This document shows, piece after piece, positions 19,036 through 28,109 of a stretch of DNA of 64,000 nucleotides. The notes under the pieces are model-generated. The model had not been told where the DNA came from, made no database searches, and worked only from the letters and a program-made list of their open reading frames with translations. How positions within the stretch are numbered: position 1 is the stretch's first letter; each line of letters starts with the position of its first letter. The stretch is from Streptomyces sp. NBC_01454 (GTDB lineage Bacteria; Actinomycetota; Actinomycetes; Streptomycetales; Streptomycetaceae): positions 4,278,001 through 4,342,000 of the forward strand of contig NZ_CP109460.1 of the NCBI RefSeq assembly GCF_036227565.1. The letters are read 5' to 3'. Both the position numbers and the translations under genes were made by a program.

Positions 19036-22000
19036 TCAGCCGCTGTAGACGTCCTCGATGTACCGGCCCTGATCCATCAGGGTCCGGAGCCAGTCCTGGG
19101 CGTCCGCGCGGTCGGCGCCTTCGGTGCGCCGCAGGTACATGGCCTGGAAGGCGTCGCGGACGCCGGGGGCCATGCGGGCGCCGTCGCCGCAGACGTGTAC
19201 CCGGGCTCCGGTGTTCAGCAGCTCCCAGACTTCGTCGGCCTCGGCGGTGAGGCGGTCCTGCACGAAGCGCCGGCCATCGATGGGGGCCTCGCTGAAGGCA
19301 GGGCGCAGGGCGACCGCGCCGGCCCCTTCGGCGGCGTGCAGCTCGTCGGCGTGCAGGTAGTCGGCGTCGGGGGCGTCGCAGCCGAAGTAGCACAGCGCCG
19401 GGGCGAGGGAGGTGCCGCTCGTCAGGAGTGCACGGCGGTCGGCGATGACGCCGCGGAAGGGCGCGAGCCCGGTCCCGGCGGCGATCATGATGACGGGGGT
19501 GTCTGCGTCGTGGCCGATGCGGAAGGCTTCGCGGCACGGCTGGATCCGGGCGAGCACGGTGTCGCCGGGGCGCACGGCGCCGAGGTAGCCGGAGCCGGTG
19601 CCGCGGAAGGTGCCGCGGCCCGAGCGGGCGGGGGCTTGCAACACGGAGACCATGAGGTCGGCATGGTGCGGGTCGGTCGCCGGTGAGGAGGACACGGAGT
19701 AGTGGCGGGGCCTGATCGAGGGCAGCAGTTCCAGCAGCGTGGGCCAGGTCAGGGTCTCGCGCAGGGCGGGGTGGTCCTCGATGAGGTCCAGCAGGGTGCG
19801 CTGGTCGGCGGCGCGCGCGTCGGTGTTCTCGGCGAGGGCGCGTAGTGCGGCCTGTTCGGGCGGGCAGGGGTTGAGGGCGGCCAGGGTACCGAGGTGTTCG
19901 GCGGTCGGGCGGTCCTGCAGCTCGACGTGGTGGGTGAGCAACTGGCGGATGGTCAGTGGCCGGTCGACGGGGATGCCGTCGCGGCGGGGGCGGTGGGGGG
20001 CGATGCTCAGGACGGTGTCGAGGTCGGCCTGGAGCAGCCGGGCGGCGCGCTCGACGAGGTCGGGGGCGTTGGCGGGCAGCACGGTGAGGTGGTCGGCCGT
20101 GCGGTAGGCCGTTCCCTCGGGCAGGGCCAGGCGGACCAGGCGTTTGACTCGCGGGTAGTCGGGGTGGGTGAGGCTGCCGGTGTCGGTGACGGTCATCGCC
20201 GTCATGCCGTGCCGGGCGGCCAGGGCGTCGAGCGCGCCACCGGTGACCTCGGTGACGGTGTAGGCGGCGGGGGCCGGCTCGCGCCGGGGCGGGTCGCCCG
20301 CGGTGGCGGGGTCGCCGTGGTGCTCCAGCAGCGCGGTGCGCAGTGCGGCCGTGAATGCCGTGACGCTGCCGGACAGGTCGCCGGAGGCGTCGGCTTCGGC
20401 GCGGTCGAGGAGGCGGGTGGCGCCGAGGGCGGCGAGCCGGTCGTCGATGAGGGTGGGGATGCGCTGGTAGGTGGCGGACCAGTTGCGGTCACCGACGCCG
20501 AGGACGGCGTAGTTGACGCCCTCGGCCGCGCCGGGTTCGGCTTCCTGGAGCCAGCAGACGAATTCTGCCGCGTCGTCGGTGGGTTGGCCGTTGTACGAGG
20601 CGGCGGTGATCACGACGGGCCGGTCGGTGGGCAGTGCGCCACGGTGGGCATCGAGCGGGGCGACGGTGGTGTCGCACCCCAGCTCTCTTGCGGTGTCGGC
20701 GAGTTGGGCGGCAAAGTCGCGGCAGGTTCCGTAGTTGGAGCCGTGGAGCAGCAGCAGTCCGGTGCCCTGGCGTACCCGGGTGGGCAGGTCGGTGGTCTCG
20801 GCCGGGGCGCTGTCGGACGGTGCGGCACTCGCGGTCGGCAGTGCGGTGCGGTTGGCGGCCCGGTCGGCGGGGGTACGCGGAACGAGGGTGAGGGTGAACC
20901 CGTCGGGCTTGAGGGTGAGCGACTGCTTCACCTTCAACCGGTAGCGGGCGTGGTCGATCAGCCGGTAGCGGTGGATGAGCATGGCGAGCACCATGGTCGC
21001 CTCGTGCAGCGCGAACTGCCGCCCGATGCAGGCGCGTTCACCGGCTCCGAACGGCTTGTACGCGTGCGGGGAGCGCGCGGCCACCGCTTCGGGCGCGAAG
21101 CGGGAGGGGTCGAACTGCTCGGGGTTGTCGCCCCACACCGGGTCGCGGTGGAGCGTTGGGATCACGACGCGGACGCCCTGCCCGGCCCGTAGCGGAATGC
21201 GGCCGCCCAGGACGGTGTCGTGGCGCGCCTCGCGCGCGAACGCAGGGGCGGTGGGCCACAGTCGCAGGGCCTCGTTCAGCACCTGGCGGGTGTAGTGCAG
21301 GCGGCCGACGTCCTCGAACGTGGGCTCCGGGGTGGGGGCGTCGCCCCACATCTCGTCCACCTCCCGCTGCGCGAGGCGCAGCACGGCCGGGTTCTTGACC
21401 AGGTAATACAGGGCGAAGGCCAGCGCTCCTGACGTGGTCTCGTGCCCGGCGATCAGGAAGGTGATGATCTGGTTGCGGACGTTCTCCAGATCCAAGGTGG
21501 TGCCGTCGGAAGGATGCGTCGCGGTGAGCATCAGCCCCAGCAGGTCCTGCGGCCGGCCGGTGGCAGTGGCCGGCGCGGCCGTGCGGGCGGCGATGACCTC
21601 GTCGACCACACCCGCCAGGTAGGCGGCGTCGGCGCGCATCGCCGCGTCGCGCTCGCTGTGGTCGACACCGGGGGTGCGGCCGACACTGGTCATCGCCCAC
21701 TCCAGGCAGCTCACCATCGAGCTGACGAACGGGTGCGGCTCGTCGCGGTCGAAGGAGCCGAAGTCGAAGCCGAAGCCGGCGAGCCCGATGGTGTCCAGCG
21801 TCATCCGTGTCATGTCGTCGGCCACCATCACCGGATTCCCTGTGGTGGCCTGGCGGTCCCAGGATTCGACGAGCCGTTGCGCGACCTTCAGCATCACCGG
21901 CTGGTAGGTGCGCATCGACCCGAGGCCGAAGGCGGGCATGAGAATGTCGTGCGCCTTGGCCCAGTTGGGCTCGTGGGTGTACGCGGTGAACAGCCCGTCG

Positions 22001-22263
22001 CCCAGAAGCTGGCGCAGGTGCCCCACCCCGAGCCCGACGTTCTTGGTGAACCGCTGATCGTCGGAGAGCTCGGTGGCGAGGTCCAGCCCGGAGACGAAGA
22101 GGTTGTCCTGTCCGTTCGCACGCATGGCGAAGACCGGGCCCAGGTGCCGGGCCGCCTTCATCAGCCCCAGGATGGGCGTGCCGGTCGGATCGTAGGCGGA
22201 GAGGTCGATGACGGGCACGTCTGCGCCGCTGATCGTCTGTGGCGGAAGCAAGGTATCGGCCAT
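19036..22263 (-). CDS. Self-sufficient cytochrome P450-NADPH reductase fusion (CYP102/P450 BM3 type)
   Basis: A 1075-residue catalytically self-sufficient monooxygenase. Heme domain: I-helix AGHETTSGAL at about residue 270, EALRLWPTAPAFAREARHDT, and the heme-ligand Cys in FGAGERACIGRQ near 409. Reductase: flavodoxin/FMN loop HGSNYGTCRDFA from about 500, FAD site RHYSVSSSP, NADPH-binding AAGTGLAPFRG near 930 and a terminal aromatic YIEDVYSG. BM3 relatives hydroxylate or epoxidise fatty acids. The ATG at 22263 has GAAGGG upstream. It is divergent from the PAS-LuxR gene across a 197-bp gap, a common regulator-target layout. All cofactor motifs look intact. Confidence 0.93.
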   Translation of the reverse strand: MADTLLPPQTISGADVPVIDLSAYDPTGTPILGLMKAARHLGPVFAMRANGQDNLFVSGLDLATELSDDQRFTKNVGLGVGHLRQLLGDGLFTAYTHEPNWAKAHDILMPAFGLGSMRTYQPVMLKVAQRLVESWDRQATTGNPVMVADDMTRMTLDTIGLAGFGFDFGSFDRDEPHPFVSSMVSCLEWAMTSVGRTPGVDHSERDAAMRADAAYLAGVVDEVIAARTAAPATATGRPQDLLGLMLTATHPSDGTTLDLENVRNQIITFLIAGHETTSGALAFALYYLVKNPAVLRLAQREVDEMWGDAPTPEPTFEDVGRLHYTRQVLNEALRLWPTAPAFAREARHDTVLGGRIPLRAGQGVRVVIPTLHRDPVWGDNPEQFDPSRFAPEAVAARSPHAYKPFGAGERACIGRQFALHEATMVLAMLIHRYRLIDHARYRLKVKQSLTLKPDGFTLTLVPRTPADRAANRTALPTASAAPSDSAPAETTDLPTRVRQGTGLLLLHGSNYGTCRDFAAQLADTARELGCDTTVAPLDAHRGALPTDRPVVITAASYNGQPTDDAAEFVCWLQEAEPGAAEGVNYAVLGVGDRNWSATYQRIPTLIDDRLAALGATRLLDRAEADASGDLSGSVTAFTAALRTALLEHHGDPATAGDPPRREPAPAAYTVTEVTGGALDALAARHGMTAMTVTDTGSLTHPDYPRVKRLVRLALPEGTAYRTADHLTVLPANAPDLVERAARLLQADLDTVLSIAPHRPRRDGIPVDRPLTIRQLLTHHVELQDRPTAEHLGTLAALNPCPPEQAALRALAENTDARAADQRTLLDLIEDHPALRETLTWPTLLELLPSIRPRHYSVSSSPATDPHHADLMVSVLQAPARSGRGTFRGTGSGYLGAVRPGDTVLARIQPCREAFRIGHDADTPVIMIAAGTGLAPFRGVIADRRALLTSGTSLAPALCYFGCDAPDADYLHADELHAAEGAGAVALRPAFSEAPIDGRRFVQDRLTAEADEVWELLNTGARVHVCGDGARMAPGVRDAFQAMYLRRTEGADRADAQDWLRTLMDQGRYIEDVYSG

Positions 22264-22366
22264 GGCGGCTGCCCTTCGAAATCGGGGTTTACCGGCTGAC
22301 GCCGCCAAGGTGCCGGCGCCTGTCTCCACCGTCGCGCCCCCGCAACGCCATGCCCGCCCCTCCTCC

Positions 22367-22380
22367 TACATAATTTTGTA
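22367..22380. promoter_or_regulatory. AT-rich palindrome between P450 and LuxR genes
   Basis: TACATAATTTTGTA matches its reverse complement at six of seven pairs and stands out in very GC-rich surroundings. It lies between the divergent starts at 22263 and 22461, so it could be a regulator site or a shared -10-like region. Not confirmed. Confidence 0.45.
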
Positions 22381-22460
22381 GTGGCCCCGGGGTGTCCCGG
22401 ACTTGCGTACGGCAACTCGGGGGCGTAACGGCGCTACGACGCGAGGGACGAGAACGCGCG

Positions 22461-23162
22461 ATGGATCCCCAAGAACAGCAGGCAGGCTGGCTGCCACAGG
22501 ACGCCGCGATGTCGGATCGCGAGCGAGCGATCTTCTGGCGCAACCGCGTCCTGACCCTGTTCGACCACGTACCGCTGCCGTCCGCCTTCTGCGAGGCGGA
22601 CGGCACGATTCGGGTGGTGAACCCCGCGATGGCCACGGAGTGGGGCACCCTCCCCGGGCGCCTGACCGGGCGTAACGCCTTGGAGTTCTTCCACTCGCGG
22701 ACCAGTACCCCATTCGATCCGGTCGCCGAAGCGGTACGGCTGCGCCGCAGGTCGCGGATTCCGATCGAGGTGTCCTGGACCAGCGGGAGCGGTGCCGAAC
22801 GGCAGGGCGAGCTGATCGTCGACGTGGTCAGCGACCTGCCGGACGCACCCCCGAACCTGCTGCTGATGCTGCGCGTACTGGACCAACCCGCCGCGCCGCC
22901 GGCCCCCGCCCCGGACGAACGTCCCCAGGTAAGCGCCATGGAAGCGCGGATTCTCGCCCTGACCGCGGGCGGCTCCACGACCGCACAGATCGCCACGGCG
23001 CTGGGCCTGACCCCCGACGGGGTCAACTACCACTTCCGAACCCTGTCCCAACGCTGGGGAACGACGAACCGGGCAGCAGTGGTGGCTCGCGCCTACACCA
23101 CAGGAATCCTCGCACCGCGAGCCTGGCCGCCCGCCGCCGACCACCGCGGCGCACAGACCTGA
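22461..23162 (+). CDS. PAS domain-containing LuxR family transcriptional regulator
   Basis: A 233-residue protein. Residues about 25-150 form a PAS sensor (FDHVPLPSAFCEADGTIRVVNPAMATEWG, GRNALEFFH). A Pro-rich linker leads to a GerE/LuxR helix-turn-helix (ILALTAGGSTTAQIATALGLTPDGVNYHF). The ATG at 22461 is chosen because the conserved region starts soon after; a GTG-type upstream extension is possible. Divergent from the P450 gene, it probably senses a hydrophobic or redox ligand and controls that gene (inference). Confidence 0.8.
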   Translation: MDPQEQQAGWLPQDAAMSDRERAIFWRNRVLTLFDHVPLPSAFCEADGTIRVVNPAMATEWGTLPGRLTGRNALEFFHSRTSTPFDPVAEAVRLRRRSRIPIEVSWTSGSGAERQGELIVDVVSDLPDAPPNLLLMLRVLDQPAAPPAPAPDERPQVSAMEARILALTAGGSTTAQIATALGLTPDGVNYHFRTLSQRWGTTNRAAVVARAYTTGILAPRAWPPAADHRGAQT

Positions 23163-23214
23163 CCGTCCGGGCGGGTGGGGAGGGATGGTCGCGCTGACGT
23201 CGAAGAGTCGGCCG

Positions 23215-23310
23215 TCCAGGCCGGGGAGGTTGGTGCGGGTGGAGAGTGCGTCGACCTTGAGGTAGCCCTCGGCATCCAACTCCATTTGGCTGGTGAGCAG
23301 TTCGGTGCGC
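23215..23310 (-). pseudogene. Fragment resembling the C-terminal part of thioredoxin reductase
   Basis: On the minus strand the peptide LLTSQMELDAEGYLKVDALSTRTNLPG matches the segment before the FAGD motif of TrxB-like flavoproteins; the FAGD motif and everything after it are missing. It is about 30 codons, so this may be a recombination scar. It lies between the LuxR gene and the integrase relic. Confidence 0.4.
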
Positions 23311-23332
23311 TGACCCCGGCCGATGCCGGCGA

Positions 23333-23480
23333 GTCGTCGGAGAAGGCCGCGCTGATCTACCAGCACTCGGATCTTGAGTGGCAACAGGAAGTCGCGAGCG
23401 GGCTGGACGACCTTGTGCGGGCTGCTCGCAGCAAGACGGCTCAGAAGCCTTCTGGTGCGGATCTGGTGCGGGACGCCTGA
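23333..23480 (+). pseudogene. Integrase 3'-end relic (in frame)
   Basis: ESSEKAALIYQHSDLEWQQEVASGLDDLVRAARSKTAQKPSGADLVRDA differs only slightly from the end of the intact integrase and ends with a stop codon at the same place relative to the core. Homology starts at the GQSS/ESS position of the integrase, almost exactly where the relic at 14607 starts. The rest of int is absent. Confidence 0.85.
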
Positions 23481-23705
23481 ACTGGTCCAGGCAACGAACA
23501 AGGCCCAGGTCACCGACCTGGGCCTCAACTATGGAGCGGGTGACGGGAATCGAACCCGCGCTCTGAGCTTGGGAATCAGGGCGCTTTCGCAGGCTACAAA
23601 CGCCCCTGACCTGCACAAACAGTGTGCTGAGCGGGCCGTACGCGGACGCATCTCTGCTCATGGTTGACCGCTGTTTACCGCTGCATCTGGCACGGCACTG
23701 GCACG
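23452..23705. repeat. att junction 5 of 7
   Basis: Core 23491-23577, hairpin loop ACC. Left arms CTGGTGCGG at 23452 and 23463; right arms TGGCACG at 23688 and 23699. Both pairs are spaced 11 bp. The right flank (TTGACCGCTGTTTACCGCTG) is of the same type as that of copy 6. Confidence 0.85.
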
Positions 23706-23832
23706 GGGGCCGTCAGAGATACGGATCGGGCCGGACTCCCAGGGCGGGTTGTTGCGACGCCGTGGTTGTCGATGTGTCAGTGACTGGTGGAAATCAGACG
23801 CCAAACGCGACAGGGCGGGGGCGGATGGAGGG

Positions 23833-24408
23833 TTACCGCTCCCAGTACTTCGCCGCCGCCTGTGCGTATGCCACCCGGTGGTCGAGCCTGTCATCCGGGA
23901 CCCGGAACCGGCCGCGCGCGGACTCGGTCAGGGCCGCCCGGCCAAAGAGCTCACCCGGCCGCTTCCAGGCCGTCCGCAGTGGAGCGGTGGTGGCGTCGGC
24001 AGGGGAGTCGGACAGCGCCAGGGCAACCAGGTACAGCAGGACGAACGGCAGTATCACCAGGCACAGGAGCAGTGACGGCACCGTCCCCTCCCGTCCACGC
24101 AGCACCGTTCCGTCGGGCAGGTGGATTTCGTACACGGGCCGCCACCGCTTCTTCTTTGGCGGCAGGCGCAGTTCGGCCAAGTGCTCGTGGTCCGGGGTGA
24201 GCACGGCGAGGCGACCACCGTCCTTCCGGACGACCACGGCGAGCGGCGAGCCACCGGCAGGGTCAGCGGCGAGGACGAAGCGTGGTTTGCATCCCTCGGG
24301 AAGGGGGCGGCCGTCGGGGGCCCCACGGCGGACGTGGACAGGGGCGGAGCCCCGGGGGCGCAGTTCGTAGCGCTTGCCGTCGAGGTGGCGGGTGAAGGCG
24401 AGTGTCAT
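23833..24408 (-). CDS. Hypothetical membrane protein of the WXG100 locus
   Basis: A 191-residue protein. The N-terminal 115 residues are beta-rich (VAVVVRKDGGRLAVLTPDHEHLAELRLP, then PVYEIHLPDGTVLRGREG), followed by one transmembrane helix (LLLCLVILPFVLLYLVALAL) and a C-terminal tail. The N-terminal part is paralogous to the frameshifted gene just upstream. It is the last gene of the run 27316 to 23833. No named family is recognised. Confidence 0.65.
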   Translation of the reverse strand: MTLAFTRHLDGKRYELRPRGSAPVHVRRGAPDGRPLPEGCKPRFVLAADPAGGSPLAVVVRKDGGRLAVLTPDHEHLAELRLPPKKKRWRPVYEIHLPDGTVLRGREGTVPSLLLCLVILPFVLLYLVALALSDSPADATTAPLRTAWKRPGELFGRAALTESARGRFRVPDDRLDHRVAYAQAAAKYWER

Positions 24409-24450
24409 GGAGTGTCTCGTCTCGTCAGTTCTGGGCGCCGCACAGTGTGC

Positions 24451-24839
24451 TCAGGGGAAACACGCCGACGCGGTGAAGAAGTGCGAGGGGGCCGACGAGC
24501 GGGCGCGCAGCGTGCGGCCGTCCGGGAGGAACACCTCGCACGACGGCAGGCGGCTCCCCGCCGCTCGCGGAACTCGAGGCGCGCGAGTTGTCGGTCGTGC
24601 GGGTCCGAGACCGTGAAACCCCTCTTCTGGCGGGCGATGACGGAGAGCGGCTCGCCGTCCGGCGTGCTGGGGAGGGTGACGCGCGGACTGTCTTCGAAGA
24701 GTCGCCCGTCGAACGACGCGGAACCGGAGACCGAGGCGATGGGCCGCGTCCTTGCCACGGTAGCCACGTACCGCAGTGCGCGGTCGCAGGCAAGCTTCTC
24801 TTCCTCGTCGGCGGAAACAGCCGTCACAGTGGGGATCAC
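24451..24839 (-). pseudogene. Frameshifted paralogue of the 23833 gene
   Basis: The frame is clean from MIPTVTAVSADEEE to RQLARLEFRERRG (about 24560). It then only makes sense after a shift into another frame, which reads PSCEVFLPDGRTLRARSSAP and ends at 24451. That restored peptide matches VYEIHLPDGTVLRGREG of the neighbour. Without the shift the frame runs on as Arg/Pro/Ala-rich sequence to 24405. Either a real inactivating frameshift or a sequencing error in a GC run. Confidence 0.6.
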
Positions 24840-24851
24840 CGTGCCTCCCGC

Positions 24852-25505
24852 CTAACCGAACACCGCGCGCACGCCGCCGGCCGCCGGCGTCTCCGGGAGG
24901 TCCTCCGCCTGCTCCGCCGGGCGGACGACCAGAGACTCACCGATCTGCCGCAGGATACCCGTGTACCGCGGCAGGTCGGCGAAGCACGGTGTCGTGAGAG
25001 CGAGCACCACCAGCCAGCCTCGAACCGGAGAGGGTACGTACAACTCGACGTGGGCGAACTCCAGTGCCGGAAGGATGGCCTCGCCCTCCGTCTCGGTGGC
25101 GTGTAGGGAGAGCACGGCCGGGCCACAGGGCAGGTCCACCCGGGCGATGCTGCGATGCTCGTCGAAGGAGAGCGTCTCCTGGAACGAGGCGGCGACGATT
25201 TCCGGAGCCTCCGGGTCCACGGCCTCTGCCCGTACCAGGAGGTGAGCTGTGCTCGCCGCGCCGTCCTCCGTCTCGTAGAAGGCGACGGACGCGTGAAGAA
25301 CGTCGTCGGCAGCCAGGGTGGCCGTGAGGTCGGAGTAGACGACGGCGGTGGTCTCGCGCTGGAAATCCGTACCACCCGGCCAGATCTTCTCCGCAAGCTC
25401 CCACAGGGCGGCGTCGAGGACGTCCGGGGGGAGGTGCAGCGGCAGCTCGTGGAAACCCTCCGGGGTGTCCAGGGCGAGTGACACGTTCTGCGGAACCGTG
25501 GTCAT
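24852..25505 (-). CDS. Conserved hypothetical protein coupled to the T7SS substrate gene
   Basis: A 217-residue soluble protein (LPLHLPPDVLDAALWELAEKIWPGG, then long beta-strand alternation and ARVDLPCGPAVLSLHATE). Its start codon overlaps the stop codon of the secreted-protein gene (TGATG). The position suggests a chaperone or immunity-type partner for that protein, like the small proteins that accompany ESX substrates. No family is recognised, so the role is inference. Confidence 0.65.
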   Translation of the reverse strand: MTTVPQNVSLALDTPEGFHELPLHLPPDVLDAALWELAEKIWPGGTDFQRETTAVVYSDLTATLAADDVLHASVAFYETEDGAASTAHLLVRAEAVDPEAPEIVAASFQETLSFDEHRSIARVDLPCGPAVLSLHATETEGEAILPALEFAHVELYVPSPVRGWLVVLALTTPCFADLPRYTGILRQIGESLVVRPAEQAEDLPETPAAGGVRAVFG

Positions 25506-26956
25506 CAGAGCCGCCCCGCAGCCGGTGTACCGGGATTGGTGGCCTGGCTGTAGCCGTCGATGGCGAGGCCCGGCACCTGCTGGGCCACCTGCGGGCCCTT
25601 GGACCACCACGAGGTCGGGTCGATGGAGCCGTCGGCCCTGAGGGCCCCGCGCAGGGACGTCTTGACCGCGTCGGGGGTCAAGCCACTGTCCATGATCTTG
25701 GTGAGGCCCTTGCTGAGCCCCGCCTCCTTGATGCTCGCCCCCGCAACGTCCTGGACGTGGCTCGTCCACGCCAGCTTCACGCGGTTGCCGACGCCGGTGG
25801 TGGTGAAGACCTTGCTGCCGCCCACGTACTCCGCACCCCTCCCGAAGAGTGACTTACCCTCCAGAGCCCTTCCGGTGAACCCGGCGTCCCGCAACGCGCG
25901 GATCTTGTTGACCTTGTCGATGGAGGCGACGGTGCGGCCTTCCACCTGTACCAGCTTCATGGGCACCTTGGCCCCCTTCATCGCGACGGAGCCGAACTTC
26001 CCGAACGGGACCACCCCGATCCCGTCGCCCACCAGGTCCATCACGCTCACGTTCGCCCCACCGAGCTTCGCCGCCCCATGGGTGGCGAGCGCACCGAGGG
26101 AGGCACCTGCGCTGGCGAGGGCCAGGGCACCGGAGAGCGGCGGGCACCACAAGGTCAGCAGCGAGGCGACACCCAGGATGCCGGAGGCGAGAGAAAGCCA
26201 GTCACCGATCTCCTTGAGCAGGTCGGCATGCTTGGTGCACCACTCTTGGATGCTGTGGCCCATGCGGGTGAAGAGGTCACCGAGACTTTCCCAGAACCCC
26301 GGGTCCGGCGCGTTCTCCGTGGCCCGCCGGATGCGGTCGGCGATGGCCCGGGCCTTGTCCTGGTGGTTGCCGAGGAGTTCCTCAGCCCTCTTGACGATCG
26401 CCTCAAGATCGTCGGTGGCGGAGTCCAGACGGCTGCGGGCGGAGTCGAGGGCGGTGTCCGCCTTGTTCAGGCGGTCGTTCGCTGCGTCGATTTTCTTCTG
26501 CGCGGCGTCCAGGGCAGCCTGGTCGGTGTAGTAGGCGCCGGCCAGGCGCAGGTCCGGGTTGGCGGCGGCCTCGTTGTAAGCGTTGTGCGCGCGCTCGTTC
26601 TCCGCCTTCCGGGTGGCCACCGTCTGCTTGGCCGCGGCGGCATCCGCCTCGTGCTGGCGGCCCTTGGTCTGGTACGAGGAGAGCGCGGTGTGCCAGGAGC
26701 GGAGCTGGGTGACGGCGTCGTGCATGGCATCGCGACTGTCACTCACGTACTTGGGCAGGTCGCCGACCTTTCCCGCGAACGCCTTCGCCGCGTCGCCCTC
26801 CCAGTCACCGCCGCCCTTGCCGAGGCGGGACAGGACGGCGTGGGCGGAGTCCAGGGAGCGCTTGGCCGAGTCGAGCTTGCCGGTCAGGTCGTCGACGGAA
26901 CCCAGGTTGCCGGGCGCCGGGTTGAAGCCGAGGGCGGGGAAGTCGTGCGTGGTCAT
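25505..26956 (-). CDS. Putative type VII secretion system substrate (WXG-like N-terminus)
   Basis: A 483-residue protein. Residues 1-110 form a helical hairpin of the WXG100 type with DWEGDAAKAF as the turn. Residues about 110-240 are coiled coil (AAAKQTVATRKAENERAHNAYNEAAAN onwards, many Ala/Lys/Glu). A hydrophobic stretch follows at about 250-300 (LSLASGILGVASLLTLW). The C-terminal 180 residues have no recognisable toxin motif. Family members are annotated as putative T7SS-secreted proteins. It lies 63 bases after the small WXG100 gene, probably in the same transcript. Confidence 0.75.
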   Translation of the reverse strand: MTTHDFPALGFNPAPGNLGSVDDLTGKLDSAKRSLDSAHAVLSRLGKGGGDWEGDAAKAFAGKVGDLPKYVSDSRDAMHDAVTQLRSWHTALSSYQTKGRQHEADAAAAKQTVATRKAENERAHNAYNEAAANPDLRLAGAYYTDQAALDAAQKKIDAANDRLNKADTALDSARSRLDSATDDLEAIVKRAEELLGNHQDKARAIADRIRRATENAPDPGFWESLGDLFTRMGHSIQEWCTKHADLLKEIGDWLSLASGILGVASLLTLWCPPLSGALALASAGASLGALATHGAAKLGGANVSVMDLVGDGIGVVPFGKFGSVAMKGAKVPMKLVQVEGRTVASIDKVNKIRALRDAGFTGRALEGKSLFGRGAEYVGGSKVFTTTGVGNRVKLAWTSHVQDVAGASIKEAGLSKGLTKIMDSGLTPDAVKTSLRGALRADGSIDPTSWWSKGPQVAQQVPGLAIDGYSQATNPGTPAAGRL

Positions 26957-27019
26957 GGAGTCACCTGTAGTAGGTCGGAGAGAAGAGGACGGTTCGGATG
27001 AACGCGCACTGCACGGCGC

Positions 27020-27316
27020 CTACTTGGCGTTCTTCGCAAAGGCGTCGCGCAGTGCGTGCTCAATCGACTCGTAGTTCTGCTTGACCTGCTTCAGCTTCTC
27101 CTCGATGGCCTGGGTGCCGTCGGCGATCTTCTTGATGGCGTTGTCCCAGCTGTCATGGAACTCGTCGCAGGCGTTGTCCAGAGCCTCCGCTCCCAACGAC
27201 TTCGGGCCGGTGTCCTTCAGCGCATCCAGCGCCCTGCGCATGTTGTCCTGGCTGTTGTGCAGGTCCTTCAGCAGGCGTCCGAGGTTGTCTGCCTCGACCT
27301 TGAAATAGCCGCCCAT
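27020..27316 (-). CDS. WXG100-like small protein
   Basis: A 98-residue all-helical protein. The turn reads DEFHDSWDNAIKK, with a W at the hairpin position. Helix one runs LGRLLKDLHNSQDNMRRALDAL and helix two from KKIADGTQAIEEKLKQVKQNYESIEHAL. This is the size and shape of ESX/WXG100 partners. First gene of the run; the promoter should lie in 27317-27420. Confidence 0.75.
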   Translation of the reverse strand: MGGYFKVEADNLGRLLKDLHNSQDNMRRALDALKDTGPKSLGAEALDNACDEFHDSWDNAIKKIADGTQAIEEKLKQVKQNYESIEHALRDAFAKNAK

Positions 27317-28109
27317 GCGCCCTCCCTGGCGTTCCCCGTATCTGTGCACCGCCGTCCCACACGTTACCGTCGGCCGGGCGTTGGCCCGAACGGGCTGTCG
27401 GATGCCCGTCGAGCCTCCCCGCTTCGATGTTCGGATCGTCGAGCGCGGCTCGAACCAGTTATTGGGCTCCACGGCGTTGAGCACACGCACCCGTGTCCGC
27501 CACCGCCGCGTACTCCCCCTCGCCGACTCTGCCCGGTGCGGCGGTGCGCATTGGTGCGGGTCAGCGTGCGGGGCTCGCTTGTCGTAGGCGGCTGCCACCA
27601 TGTCAGTCATGGCTGCCAAGAGATGTGACCGCTGTGACCTCTTTATCGGGGAGGGCTGTGACTGCCGGGAAGATGGATCCACTCCGCGAGTTTGGCAAGC
27701 CGCAGCTTCTCAGGCTGTGCGAGGTCCGGCTGGTCCGCCCGAGATGATTCTCATCTCCCCACACGGTGTGGCTCACCTTCCGGACCAGTGCAATCACCAC
27801 CCGGAGCAGAGTCACCGAGCGGCTGGCTGGGGGTGGATATCGACACCGCCGCCGGGGCTGTGGGAGTCCATTTGCCCGACTCATCCGATTCAGGCCACCG
27901 AGGGGAACACTGCTCTCATCGCGGCGCGGCGATGTGGCAGCTGCCTGTCGTAGGGGCGTGCCTGCCGTCGGCACTGAGTGCGGCATACACGTCCGGGTAA
28001 TTGGCGCGAAGCAGCAGCATTATGGCTGACCTTCGCTGACACAGGCGCAGATACGAGAGACGCCGCGCGTCGTCGAGGGGCATCAACGGGGTGATGCGAT
28101 CAAGCTAGT
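27317..28109. other. Gene-free stretch
   Basis: About 790 bp between divergent units. Overlapping open frames exist on both strands but none has a domain or consistent codon bias. I see nothing else clear in it. Confidence 0.45.

Larger units (their letters stand above)
14769..23490. mobile_element. Module M4 between att copies 4 and 5 (oxidative-metabolism cargo)
   Basis: About 8.7 kb with an FAD oxidoreductase, epoxide hydrolase, DUF3159 protein, P450-reductase fusion and PAS-LuxR regulator. At its right end are a thioredoxin-reductase-like fragment and a 148-bp in-frame integrase relic. No transfer genes. Confidence 0.7.

Noticed and set aside
15234..23162. Module M4 as a full secondary-metabolite gene cluster
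   Set aside because: No polyketide, peptide or terpene synthase is present; it is a small tailoring or degradation set at most.
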